This document shows, piece by piece, positions 17,734 to 26,774 of a stretch of 64,000 nucleotides of DNA (its first letter is position 1; every line of letters starts with the position of its first letter). Both the position numbers and the translations under genes were made by a program. The stretch is from SAR324 cluster bacterium (lineage in GTDB: Bacteria > SAR324 > XYD2-FULL-50-16 > HCM1): NCBI GenBank assembly GCA_002995645.1, contig PUHO01000012.1:115132-179131 (forward strand), read 5' to 3'. The notes beneath the pieces are model-generated. The model was given only the letters and a program-made list of their open reading frames with translations, did no database searches and had not been told where the DNA came from.

Positions 17734-20085
17734 ACAATTTCATGCTATAAATATAACTTGTGTAGAAATGTTGTGAATTTTCGCCAGAGGTTGCCAATTT
17801 TTTCTAAGAACATAGCAGAGCTATATAGCCCCTGTGATATTGTTCTTATTCTACCTATTATTCATGAAATGCATGTAGCCAGTAATAGTATGTTATTATT
17901 GCCTTTTTCTTTCGCTAGTAAGAATCATTAATTACAGAATGTAGAAGAGATGGCAAAGCAAGCGAAGAGCTTAGCTATGTTTAAAAAATTTAACAACAAC
18001 CGGCATGTTATGGTTCCGATTTTGTCATAGCCATCAAGGGTATATTGTTAGTATCGTTTCCTTGTGCTAGCAGATAGAAGAGATCCAAGCAAAGGCAGGT
18101 CGATAAAAGAAATTAGTGAAACAATTATTTCTTTTTATAAGCTAAGGTAAACAAGTTCAAATTTAAAACTTTATGTGACGTACTCAAAGCTAGAAGCGTA
18201 AGTTTTTCTTGTTGTGGTTCCAGTTTTGTCATAGCCAGCAAGAGTATATCGTTAGTATTGTTTTCTTGTGCTAGCAGATAGAAGAGATCCAAGCAAAGGC
18301 AGGGCAAGAAACAATCCTTTCTTTTTATAAGCTGAAGTAAACAATTTCATGCTGTAAATATAACTTGTGTAGTAGTGTTGTGAAGTTTCGCTAAAGCTTG
18401 CCAAGTTTTCCCTAAAAACATAGCAGAGCTATACAGCAAAGCCGTTTATTATGATATTGTTCTTATCCTGCCTATTCTCCATGAAATGCTTGTAATCGTT
18501 AAGATTATGTTATTGTTGCTTTTTTGTGCTAGTAAGAATCATTAATTACAGAATATAGAAGAGATGGCAAAGACAGGGCGACAAAAGAAATTAGTGAAAC
18601 AATCCTTTCTTTTCATAAGTCTGCATACATAATTCAATTTAAAACTTTATGTGACGTACTCAAAGCTAGAAGCGTAAGTTTTTCTTGTTGTGGTTCCAGT
18701 TTTGTCATAGCCAGCAAGAGTATATCGTTAGTATTGTTTCCTTGTGCTAGCAGATAGAAGAGATCCAAGCAAAGGCAGAGCAAGAAACAATCCTTTCTTT
18801 TTATAAGCTAAAGTAAACAATTTCATGCTATAAATATAACTTGTGTAGAAATATTGCCAAGTTTTGCCAGAGATTGCCAATTCCCCCTAAAAACATAGCA
18901 GCGCTGTATAGCCCCGTTTGTTATGATGATGTTGTTCTTATCCTGCCTATTATTCATGAAATGTTTGTAGCCGGTAAGAGTATGTTGTTATTGCCTTTTT
19001 ATTGTGCTAGTGAGAATCATTAATTACAGAATATAGAAGAGCTTAGCAAAGACAGGGCGACAAAAGAAATTAGTGAAACAATCCTTGCTTTTTATAAACT
19101 GAAGTAAATAATTTCATGCTGTAAATATAACTTGTGTAGTAGTGTTGTGAAGTTTCGCCAGAGGTTGCAATTTTTCCCAAGAACATAGCAGAACTATATA
19201 GCCCCTTTTGTTATGTTGTTACTGCCGTCCAACCACCCCTTATCCGGCGCAGGATTAAAGCCACCTATGTTGTTACTGCCGTCCAGCCAGCCAGCCAACC
19301 AAGCAAAGACAGGGCGACAAAAGAAATTAGTGAAACAATCCTTTCTTTTTATAAGCTAAAGTAAACAATTTCATGCTATAAATATAACTTGTGTAGAAAT
19401 ATTGCCAAGTTTTGCCAGAGATTGCCAATTCCCCCTAAAAACATAGCAGCGCTGTATAGCCCCGTTTGTTATGATGTTGTTGTTCTTATCCTGCCTATTA
19501 TTCATGAAATGCTTGTAGCCGGTAATAGTATATTATTATTGCCTTTTTCTTGCACCAGTAAGAATCATTAATTACAGAATATAGAAGAGATGGCAAAGCA
19601 AGCGAAGAGCTTAGCCAAGACAGATGCGACAAAAGAAATCAGTGAAACAATCCTTTCTTTTTATAAACTGAAGTAAATAATTTCATGCTGTAAATATAAC
19701 TTGTGTAGAAATATTGCCAAGTTTCGCCAGAGGTTGCAAGTTTTCCCAAGAACATAACAGAGCTATATAGCCCCGTTTGTTATGATATTGTTCTTATCCT
19801 GCCTATTATTCATGAAATTATTGTAGCCAGTAATAGTATATTATTATTGCCTTTTTGTGCTAGTAAGAATCATTAATTACAGAATATAGAAGGCAATCAA
19901 GCAAAGGCAGGGCAAGAAACAATCCTTTCTTGTTATAAGTTGAAGTAGAGATTTCAATTTAAAACTTTATGTGGCGTACTCAAAGCTAAAAGCGTAAGTT
20001 TTTCTTGTTGTTCCAGATTTGTTATAGCCAGCAAGGTATATTGTTAGTATCGTTTTCTTGTAAAGGGAAATGCGATAAAACAGAG
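17734..20085 (+). pseudogene. Array of about nine degraded tandem copies of the murG 3' end
   Basis: Stretches matching the last 380 bases of murG recur head to tail. Each begins with TTTCATGCT(A/G)TAAATATAACTTGTG or with AACTTTATGTG(A/G)CGTACTC. It then holds altered versions of the AENMAELY, IIHEIIVAG, MLLVPF and GNHQ codons, and ends with GTGAAACAATCCTTTCTTTTTATAA(G/A)CTGAAGTAA. Approximate copies: 17742-18150, 18151-18340, 18341-18625, 18630-18813, 18814-19107, 19108-19363, 19364-19677, 19678-19947 and 19948-20085. Two subtypes (long about 290, short about 185) alternate. Premature stops and frame changes are in all copies. The 60-residue open frames at 18841 and 19389 are fragments of copies and are not independent genes. 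Confidence 0.85.
19212..19300. repeat. Short GC-richer direct repeat inside one murG-tail copy
   Basis: The 20-mer TATGTTGTTACTGCCGTCCA occurs at 19212-19231 and again at 19266-19285 (54-base period). A CCAGCCAGCCAGCCAACC run follows the second. This block replaces the middle of one murG-tail copy and is visibly richer in C/G than its surroundings, so it is a later insertion or a gene-conversion product. Confidence 0.6.
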
Positions 20086-20110
20086 TGAAGAAATAAAGGG
20101 AAGCAAATAA

Positions 20111-20142
20111 AAAACCTCTTTTACATAAGTGAAAGAGGTTTT
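20111..20142. terminator. Bidirectional rho-independent terminator
   Basis: AAAACCTCTTT and AAAGAGGTTTT form a perfect 11-base stem around a 10-base loop, flanked by A-run on one side and T-run on the other. It lies between the murG-tail array and the convergent secG stop at 20165, so it can end transcripts from either direction. Confidence 0.8.
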
Positions 20143-20164
20143 TAAGTAGGTGGCTATTTTAGAA

Positions 20165-20602
20165 CTATTTCTTTTTAGGTTTTGTTTCTTTAGTAGCCTT
20201 AGCTTTTGTATCAACAGTAGCCGGTTTAGCTTTAGCTTTTGTGTCAACAGTAGCTGCTTTTGCTTTAGTAGCTTTAGCTTTTGTGTCGGTAGCTTTCGTA
20301 GCCGTATTTTTATCTTTTGTTGTCTCTACCGTTTTTACTTGTTTTTCTGAAACAGCATTAAGTACCGAATTATTAGCTTGTCTAGCTGTCATTACACTTA
20401 AGGTAATAGAAGTCAACATGAAAATAGTAGCAAGCCAAGTTGTTAATTTTGTTAAAAAGTTACCAACTGTTCTTGGGCTATTAGCTTGTCCGGCACTTCC
20501 AAAAGCTGCCCCAAGTTCGGCACCGCGCCCCACTTGGCTTAAAACAATAAAAATAATAAGAATAGACACACTAAGGTGTAAGGTAAGTAAAAGACCGTTC
20601 AT
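20165..20602 (-). CDS. secG: Preprotein translocase subunit SecG with Lys/Ala/Thr-rich tail
   Basis: The first 75 residues are a standard SecG: helix LLTLHLSVSILIIFIVLSQ, the conserved loop GRGAELGAAFGSAGQ, then a second helix WLATIFMLTSITLSVM. SecG associates with SecYE and assists SecA-driven export. The remaining 60 residues are a basic, repetitive tail of KAKAATVDTKAKA-like units, reminiscent in composition of histone H1-like proteins; such an extension is uncommon in SecG. The gene follows tpiA by 5 bases in a pgk-tpiA-secG operon, an arrangement seen in many bacteria. Confidence 0.9.
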   Translation of the reverse strand: MNGLLLTLHLSVSILIIFIVLSQVGRGAELGAAFGSAGQANSPRTVGNFLTKLTTWLATIFMLTSITLSVMTARQANNSVLNAVSEKQVKTVETTKDKNTATKATDTKAKATKAKAATVDTKAKAKPATVDTKAKATKETKPKKK

Positions 20603-20607
20603 AGGTT

Positions 20608-21372
20608 TTAAGATGGAAAAGCGTTACAAATAGTTAAAAATGATTCGGCAGATAAGCTAGCGCCGCCAACTAAGAAACCGTCAATATCCGGTTGTTTAGC
20701 TAAGCTTGCGACATTATCCGGTTTAGCACTACCGCCATATAAAATAGAAATAGTATTCGCTAATGTGGGAGATGATACTTCCGCAATCGTTTTACGAATG
20801 AAAGTATGCATTTCATTAGCTTGTTCGGCAGTTGCAACGTTTCCCGTTCCAATTGCCCAAATTGGTTCATAAGCAAGAACAATTTTAGATTGATGCGTTA
20901 AAGCCGCGTTCTGCCAGATAGATTGCACTTGTGTTTTTACTTTTTCAAAGTGCAAATTATCTTTTCGTTCTTGGTCTGTTTCACCAATACAAATAATAGG
21001 TTGTATGTCTAGCCCAAGTAAAAGATTAGCTTTTTGAGAAACTAATTCATTACTTTCATTGTGGTATTCTCGTCTTTCAGAATGCCCAACAATAGTATAG
21101 CGACAACCTAAACTTTTTAATAATTGAGGTGAAATTTCACCGGTATAAGCCCCGCTTATATGAGCAGAGCAATCTTGCGCACCTATAGAAATCGTTCCGC
21201 CACCTTGTAGGTAGTGCATACAAGTTTCAATTAAAGGTGCTTGCGGCATAATCGCATATGAAATATTCAATTGCGGTTGCAAATTGGCTTGTAATGTATC
21301 AATTAAAGTTTCCGCTTCTAGCGGTAAAAGATTCATTTTCCAATTGCCGGCAATGATTTTTTTTCTGTTCAT
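20608..21372 (-). CDS. tpiA: Triosephosphate isomerase
   Basis: TpiA interconverts dihydroxyacetone phosphate and glyceraldehyde 3-phosphate. The catalytic residues are present: Lys in AGNWKMN at the N-terminus, His in GHSERRE, and Glu in AYEPIWAIGTGN. The phosphate-binding LYGGSAKPDN and DGFLVGGASL are also present. The 254-residue length is normal. The start lies 1 base from the pgk stop, so it is co-transcribed with pgk and secG. Confidence 0.96.
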   Translation of the reverse strand: MNRKKIIAGNWKMNLLPLEAETLIDTLQANLQPQLNISYAIMPQAPLIETCMHYLQGGGTISIGAQDCSAHISGAYTGEISPQLLKSLGCRYTIVGHSERREYHNESNELVSQKANLLLGLDIQPIICIGETDQERKDNLHFEKVKTQVQSIWQNAALTHQSKIVLAYEPIWAIGTGNVATAEQANEMHTFIRKTIAEVSSPTLANTISILYGGSAKPDNVASLAKQPDIDGFLVGGASLSAESFLTICNAFPS

Positions 21373-21373
21373 T

Positions 21374-22561
21374 TTATACCTCTGTCAAGGCTTCAATGCC
21401 CGGTAATTTATTACCTTGTAATAATTCTAGAGAAGCACCGCCGCCAGTTGATATATGTGAAATTTTATCACCTAAACCGGCCTGGTTAATTGCATTCACT
21501 GAATCCCCGCCGCCAACTACTGTTTTTGCGTTGCTTTGAGCTAATGTTTCGCCAATGGAGAACGTACCTTTTTGAAAGTTACTCATTTCAAATACGCCCA
21601 TAGGACCGTTCCAGAAAACAGTTTTAACATTTGCTAGCGCTTGTTGATATAAAGCAATAGTCTTAGGTCCAATATCCATGCCAAGCGAACCGTCCGGAAT
21701 ATCGCCTTCCACGATTTGTGTAGGAACGTCATTACTGAAACTAGTAGCAACCACATGATCTATTGGCAAATAGATTTTTTTATTTTGACTTTTTGCTTTA
21801 GCGAATAATTCTTCACATAAATGTAAATTATCTGCGTCTAGAATAGAATTACCAATTTTATATCCTTGTACGTGTAGGAAAGAATAAGCCATGCCGCCGC
21901 CAATGAGTAAAGCGTTAGCAACGTCTAGTAGTTTAGAAAGTAATTGAATTTTATCTTTTACTTTAGCACCGCCAACAATGGCAACAAAAGGAGGTTCCGG
22001 ACTTGTTGCTAAAGGCAAGAGGTATTCTAGTTCTTTTTTCATTAAGAAACCGCAAGCTGATTTTGTGAAATAGTGCGTTACTCCTTCAGTAGAAGCGTGC
22101 GCTCTGTGTGCTGTTCCAAAAGCATCGTTCACATAGTAATCGGCTAAAGCTGCTAATTCTTTTGCAAATTGTTGTTCATTATCTGTTTCTTGCGGGTAAA
22201 ACCGAACGTTTTCCATAAGAATACAACCGCCGGGTTTTAAGTTGGCAATAGCTACTTCCGCAACAGAGCCAAGTAAAGTAGGAGAAAAAGAAACTTCTTG
22301 ACCGAGTAATTCTTCTAATACAGAAACAACCGGTTTTAATGAATATTTATCATTAGGTTGTCCTTTAGGTCGTCCAAAATGAGATAGTAAGATAACTTTA
22401 GCTTTTCTTTTTAGCAGATACCGAATAGTTGGCAACGCTGCTTTTAATCGCGTAGTATCAGTAACTTGTTTTTGGTCATTAATAGGGACATTAAAATCAA
22501 CACGAAGAAGTATTTTTTTGTTTTCTATGTCCGTTAATTGTTCAATTGTTAATTTGCTCAT
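21374..22561 (-). CDS. pgk: Phosphoglycerate kinase
   Basis: Pgk converts 1,3-bisphosphoglycerate and ADP to 3-phosphoglycerate and ATP. Recognisable motifs are LLRVDFNVPI, LLSHFGRPKG, the hinge region FVAIVGGAKVKDKI, the WNGPMGVFE loop, and the C-terminal VVGGGDSVNAI and HISTGGGASLELL. The length of 395 is typical. It is first in the pgk-tpiA-secG operon, with a good promoter upstream at 22603-22630. No gapA is visible in this window. Confidence 0.96.
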   Translation of the reverse strand: MSKLTIEQLTDIENKKILLRVDFNVPINDQKQVTDTTRLKAALPTIRYLLKRKAKVILLSHFGRPKGQPNDKYSLKPVVSVLEELLGQEVSFSPTLLGSVAEVAIANLKPGGCILMENVRFYPQETDNEQQFAKELAALADYYVNDAFGTAHRAHASTEGVTHYFTKSACGFLMKKELEYLLPLATSPEPPFVAIVGGAKVKDKIQLLSKLLDVANALLIGGGMAYSFLHVQGYKIGNSILDADNLHLCEELFAKAKSQNKKIYLPIDHVVATSFSNDVPTQIVEGDIPDGSLGMDIGPKTIALYQQALANVKTVFWNGPMGVFEMSNFQKGTFSIGETLAQSNAKTVVGGGDSVNAINQAGLGDKISHISTGGGASLELLQGNKLPGIEALTEV

Positions 22562-22602
22562 AGGACTAATATAGATAGGGGTTTTAAAGTAAATAAGTTT
22601 AT

Positions 22603-22630
22603 TTTATACATATGAAAGACTATTTGTCAA
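22603..22630 (-). promoter_or_regulatory. Sigma70-type promoter for pgk-tpiA-secG
   Basis: On the minus strand TTGACA (22630-22625) and TATAAA (22608-22603) are separated by 16 bases and lie about 45 bases upstream of the pgk start. The -35 box matches consensus fully. The call is from pattern and position only. Confidence 0.65.
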
Positions 22631-22662
22631 ATAACCTAGTTAAGCTCAAGAAATAAATTACT

Positions 22663-23652
22663 TTATTTTGATTGAAAAACAGAGTGTAATCGAGTAAGTA
22701 ATATATGTCTTTGTGCTAGCTCTGGCAAATGTTTTTTAAGAAAATCATAGGTCTTAGAATGGGGATGTGCAATAATAATGCAATAACTTTTTTGTTTTAC
22801 ACAAGTAAATATTTTCCCCCATTGTTTTGCCATAGGAACTGATTGGGTTGCGTCTAAAAATAATTTTCTAGAGGCAAAAGAGACGTTATGCTTTTTTGCG
22901 GTTTTAGAAAATAAACTGTGCGCAATCGTACGACTATCAACAAAATAAAGGGCGCGTTTGTTAAGAAGTTGCATTAATTTGTTTACAGCCGGTTCGTTTA
23001 GTGAAAAAGCCGATCCCATATGATTATTAATACCAACGGCATTAGGAACAAAAGAAAGATTTATTATTAATTTGCTTTCCATAGTTTGCAAAGAATCGTT
23101 AACGAGTATAGCGCCTTCACCGGGATTATGTTTCGCCATATGTAACGGTTCAAGCGGCAAGTGTAGTAACGTTTCTTTATGTTTTTTTTGTAAAAGAGAA
23201 GCTATTTTTTTTGCAAAAGGCGTATGTGGCAAAACAGAATAGTTTAACGTTGCCGGTAGATTAATGAATTGCCTTGCTATAGATAAGTTATAGCCTAAAT
23301 CGTCAATAATAATGGCAAGTTTGCTTTTGTATGTTACAGTTGGTTTGACTGTAGTTACTTTATTTTCTTTTAGTGGCTCTTTTGTTGCCGTTACTTCAGG
23401 TACTTTGTTTTCTGTTGGTAAAGCTTGCGTTTCTTTTTGTTCCGCCTTGTTTTCTTGGAAAGGCGAAGGTAGTTTCGAATCGTCCGGCGTATAGAGTTTG
23501 TTAGTTTCTTTTGTTAATTGATTTGTTCGCGAGACTTCCATTGTGTTCCCGGGTTTTAAAAGAAAATAACCAATTATTACTAAAGCGAATATAGCAAATA
23601 TAATTCCAAGAATAATATATAAAAGCTTTGCTTGAGGTAGGAAGTTTTTCAT
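22663..23652 (-). CDS. YibQ-type divergent polysaccharide deacetylase, membrane-anchored
   Basis: This 329-residue protein has an N-terminal membrane anchor (LLYIILGIIFAIFALVIIGY, residues 10-29), a Lys/Glu/Pro/Thr-rich spacer to about residue 110, and a domain of the divergent polysaccharide deacetylase family (DUF610, YibQ). Motifs include LAIIIDDLGYN with paired Asp, LHLPLEP, GINNHMGSAF, YFVDSRT and IIAHPH. The fold is that of a carbohydrate esterase, but the biological substrate of this family is not settled. It stands between pgk and a divergently read gene at 23898. Confidence 0.85.
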   Translation of the reverse strand: MKNFLPQAKLLYIILGIIFAIFALVIIGYFLLKPGNTMEVSRTNQLTKETNKLYTPDDSKLPSPFQENKAEQKETQALPTENKVPEVTATKEPLKENKVTTVKPTVTYKSKLAIIIDDLGYNLSIARQFINLPATLNYSVLPHTPFAKKIASLLQKKHKETLLHLPLEPLHMAKHNPGEGAILVNDSLQTMESKLIINLSFVPNAVGINNHMGSAFSLNEPAVNKLMQLLNKRALYFVDSRTIAHSLFSKTAKKHNVSFASRKLFLDATQSVPMAKQWGKIFTCVKQKSYCIIIAHPHSKTYDFLKKHLPELAQRHILLTRLHSVFQSK

Positions 23653-23766
23653 TTTTTTAGTGGCGATATAATATAATCTTTTACTAAAATAAAATTGATT
23701 AAAATAGGTTTTTACAAGACTATAGCAAGGAGTAAAGTAATAAGTAAAGAAAAAATAATTTGTTAA

Positions 23767-23795
23767 TTGTTTATTTTTTGCATATTTTATATATA
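23767..23795 (+). promoter_or_regulatory. Candidate promoter for the FG-GAP/CARDB pair
   Basis: TTGTTT (23767-23772) and TATATA (23790-23795) are separated by 17 bases. They lie in the 245-base divergent intergenic region, about 100 bases before the start at 23898. The region is so AT-rich that chance matches are likely. Confidence 0.4.
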
Positions 23796-23897
23796 GTAAA
23801 GTTAATCATTAAGTTTGTTATATAAAATAAAAAAGCGACGTTCGCTAGCATATGGTTTACATATAGATTCAAGTATATTGTTTTAAGAAAAAAAGTT

Positions 23898-26774
23898 ATG
23901 TTTACATTTATAAATAGAAATAAATTTTTTGTTCTATCCCTGTTTTTGGTGTTGGTTTCTTCCTGCGTATATGCACAAACAACAACGATAACGCCGGAAG
24001 AAAAGTTTATTAAAAAATATAATAAATTTTATTGGCAACAAATATACTATGGCAAAATAGACGGATCTAAAAAGTTAATGTTTTCTCATTCTATGGCGTC
24101 TGCTAAGCTGTCGTTTGCCGATTTGGACTCAGACGGTGATAAAGACGCTATAATGGGCTTTCGTAACGGAAGACTAGGCTACTGGGAAAACAAAGGAACA
24201 AACAAAGTCCCTAATTTTGAATTAATAACCGATTCCTTTAAAGGCTATTTTTTTGAACGAGGGAAAGATAGTAAACAACGTAGGATTAAAAAAATTATTC
24301 AATTGCCGTTAAATGCCGTGCCTGCGTTTATGGATATAGACGGCGATCAAGATTTAGATTTGTTAGTTGGTAATCATGACGGTACTATATGGCTGTTTGA
24401 AAATAGAGGGAATAACTTAATCCCTTTATATTATCTTGTTACTAAAAAGCTTATGGATATAGACGTAAAGCAAAATAGCGCGCCTATTGTGCGAGATATG
24501 GATATAGACGGCAAAGCGGATTTAATTATAGGTGATGCAAAAGGGGAAATTTGGTTTTACAAAAATCAAGGGACTGTTGTTTTTCCAAGATTTGATCAAA
24601 AAACAAGAAAACTAGTCGGCGTTGTTCCGTTAAATACAAATGCAGTGCCGCAAGCTTTAGATTGGAATAAAGACGGTTTTGTTGATTTAATTGTAGGAAC
24701 GCAAGATGGAACCTTAGTATACTATGAAAATAAAGCGAATATAGACGAATTAGATTGGAAGACCCCGAAAGTGAATTTTAACTTTCTTGACGTTGGCGGG
24801 AATGCCGGTCCGGTTTTTAGTGATTTAGACGCAAGTAAAACGCCTGATTTAATTGTTACTAGTACGCAACCGATTGTGCAATACTATCAAATGCGACAAG
24901 ATGAAAATGACACGATGTTTTGGAGTATTAGCGATAATTTCTTTTCTTATTACAAGTTAATCTTAAGAGGCAACAAAGCGATGCCCGCTTTTGGGGACGT
25001 TGACGGCGACGGCGATACAGATGCCATTATTGGCGAAGAAGACGGCAATTTAAATTATTATATTAATAAAGCAAAAACAAAAGGCGAATTAAATTGGCAC
25101 TTAGAAACGGAAAACTTGCTGAATATTAAACATTCTTATAATAGCGCCCCGGCGCTGGGCGATCTAGACGGTGACGGCGATCTTGATTTGCTTATTGGGC
25201 AAGCAGACGGATCTATTTATTATGCAAAAAATATTGGCACGCCAAAAAAACCGCATTGGGAATTACAAGATACAACCTTTTTTCAAATTGACGTTGGGAA
25301 TAATGCCGTGCCTCGTTTAGTTGATATAGACGGCGACGGCGATCTTGATTTGCTTGTTGGTTCTTTAATGGGTAGCGTTGTGTTATATGAAAACACAGGA
25401 AGCAAAACAAAACCTTTTTTTGTGTTAACTAACCCTAAGTTTGCTAAACTGACCGGCGTGTCTGATGTTGTTCCTTCGTTTTTTGATTGGAATAACGACG
25501 GAAAAAAAGATATGATCCTTGGTAATAGTAAAGGTAGTTTACAGATTTTATTCGGTGCGTCAAAGTATAACTCTATGTCTAATTGGGATCCTAATTCGTT
25601 TTTTACTATTTACCTTGATCCAGGCACGTATAGTGCGCCTTTGTTTTACGATCTAGATCAAGACGGCTTGCAAGATTTAATTATTGGTAACGGTGACGGC
25701 GATATTTTGTTTTTTAAAAACCTAGGAACAACAAGCGCCGATCAAAATCGTTATTTAATTGATAACTCTATTGATGTGGAAGACGGGTCTTTAGTTGTAT
25801 ATCAAAAAGATCATATTTTAAAAATAAGTCGCCCAGTTGGGGATAAAGAAAAAAAAGTAATTAAAGGCAGCGAGGTCAGTCAAGTCAAACCGCATTACCA
25901 CTTAGATTATACAGAAGAAAAGAAAGCCCCTGTGTATGAGAGTAAAGGTAAGCAATTAGTCTATAATAAAAATCTTTTGAATGCGGCGCCCACGCTTGCC
26001 GATATAGACGGTGATAAAGATCTAGATATGCTTGTTGGCACAAGAGACGGCAAATTGTTTTTCTTTAGTAATGAAGGTGATGATAAAAACCCTAAGTTTC
26101 GCAGTTCTACTTTTATTAACATAAAATTAAAAGATAAAGAAAACGTAACGCCTATTTTTGCCGATATAGACAAAGACGGCGATTATGATTTGATTTTAGG
26201 AAGTAAGCAAGGCGCGATTACAGTGTATCGCAATGACGGCACAAGAGAAAAACCGTTGTTTGTGGAACAAAAAAAATGGACAAAAGATATTTGGTTATAT
26301 AAAAATACGCACCCCGCTGTTTGGGATTTTAATAAAGACGGTTATCCCGATTTGCTTGTTGGTTCTGTTTGGGGAAGAATGTCTTTATTATTAAATAGAG
26401 TAAATCATTTTAAGTTAATACAAAAAGATTTCCAAGCTATAGACGTAGGGCATAATGCTTCGCCTTTTATTGGGATACCTGATAATGGAGGTAAACCGTA
26501 TTTACTTATTGGAACAGATAAAGGCAAAGTTTTATTTTATCAAAACACAGGGGAAGATTTGTTAAAAGGAAAATGGAAACTCTCTAGTTTAGGATCTAAT
26601 ATTCAATTACAAAAATCAGTTAAACCGGTGTTAGCGGATATTGATAAAGACGGCGATCAAGATTTGATTATAGGAACGGAAAGAGAAGGCGTTTTACTCT
26701 TTAAAAACCAAGCGCAAAAACCTAAAACAGACAAAGAAATACAAGATTATATACAAAAAGAGGCGGTAGAATAA
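23898..26774 (+). CDS. Exported FG-GAP/VCBS-repeat beta-propeller protein
   Basis: This 958-residue protein starts with a signal peptide. SSC at the end of the hydrophobic core could be a lipobox, or cleavage may follow VYA. It then contains about 15 repeats of the form D-(I/L)-D-x-D-G-D-x-D-(L/A)-(L/I)-(I/V)-G-x-x-D-G-x-(L/I)-x-x-(Y/F)-x-N, for example DLDGDGDLDLLIGQADGSIY and DIDGDGDLDLLVGSLMGSVV. Such Asp-rich loops bind calcium in integrin-like propellers, and 15 units suggest two seven- or eight-bladed propellers. The linker around residues 630-690 lacks repeats. Probable role is extracellular or outer-surface binding; the ligand is unknown. Its stop overlaps the next start by 1 base. 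Confidence 0.85.
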   Translation: MFTFINRNKFFVLSLFLVLVSSCVYAQTTTITPEEKFIKKYNKFYWQQIYYGKIDGSKKLMFSHSMASAKLSFADLDSDGDKDAIMGFRNGRLGYWENKGTNKVPNFELITDSFKGYFFERGKDSKQRRIKKIIQLPLNAVPAFMDIDGDQDLDLLVGNHDGTIWLFENRGNNLIPLYYLVTKKLMDIDVKQNSAPIVRDMDIDGKADLIIGDAKGEIWFYKNQGTVVFPRFDQKTRKLVGVVPLNTNAVPQALDWNKDGFVDLIVGTQDGTLVYYENKANIDELDWKTPKVNFNFLDVGGNAGPVFSDLDASKTPDLIVTSTQPIVQYYQMRQDENDTMFWSISDNFFSYYKLILRGNKAMPAFGDVDGDGDTDAIIGEEDGNLNYYINKAKTKGELNWHLETENLLNIKHSYNSAPALGDLDGDGDLDLLIGQADGSIYYAKNIGTPKKPHWELQDTTFFQIDVGNNAVPRLVDIDGDGDLDLLVGSLMGSVVLYENTGSKTKPFFVLTNPKFAKLTGVSDVVPSFFDWNNDGKKDMILGNSKGSLQILFGASKYNSMSNWDPNSFFTIYLDPGTYSAPLFYDLDQDGLQDLIIGNGDGDILFFKNLGTTSADQNRYLIDNSIDVEDGSLVVYQKDHILKISRPVGDKEKKVIKGSEVSQVKPHYHLDYTEEKKAPVYESKGKQLVYNKNLLNAAPTLADIDGDKDLDMLVGTRDGKLFFFSNEGDDKNPKFRSSTFINIKLKDKENVTPIFADIDKDGDYDLILGSKQGAITVYRNDGTREKPLFVEQKKWTKDIWLYKNTHPAVWDFNKDGYPDLLVGSVWGRMSLLLNRVNHFKLIQKDFQAIDVGHNASPFIGIPDNGGKPYLLIGTDKGKVLFYQNTGEDLLKGKWKLSSLGSNIQLQKSVKPVLADIDKDGDQDLIIGTEREGVLLFKNQAQKPKTDKEIQDYIQKEAVE

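Noticed and set aside
18841..19571. Two 60-codon open frames on the plus strand (18841, 19389) that look like small paralogous genes
   Set aside because: They are fragments of the degraded murG-tail array, with the same motif order as murG and no ribosome-binding site.
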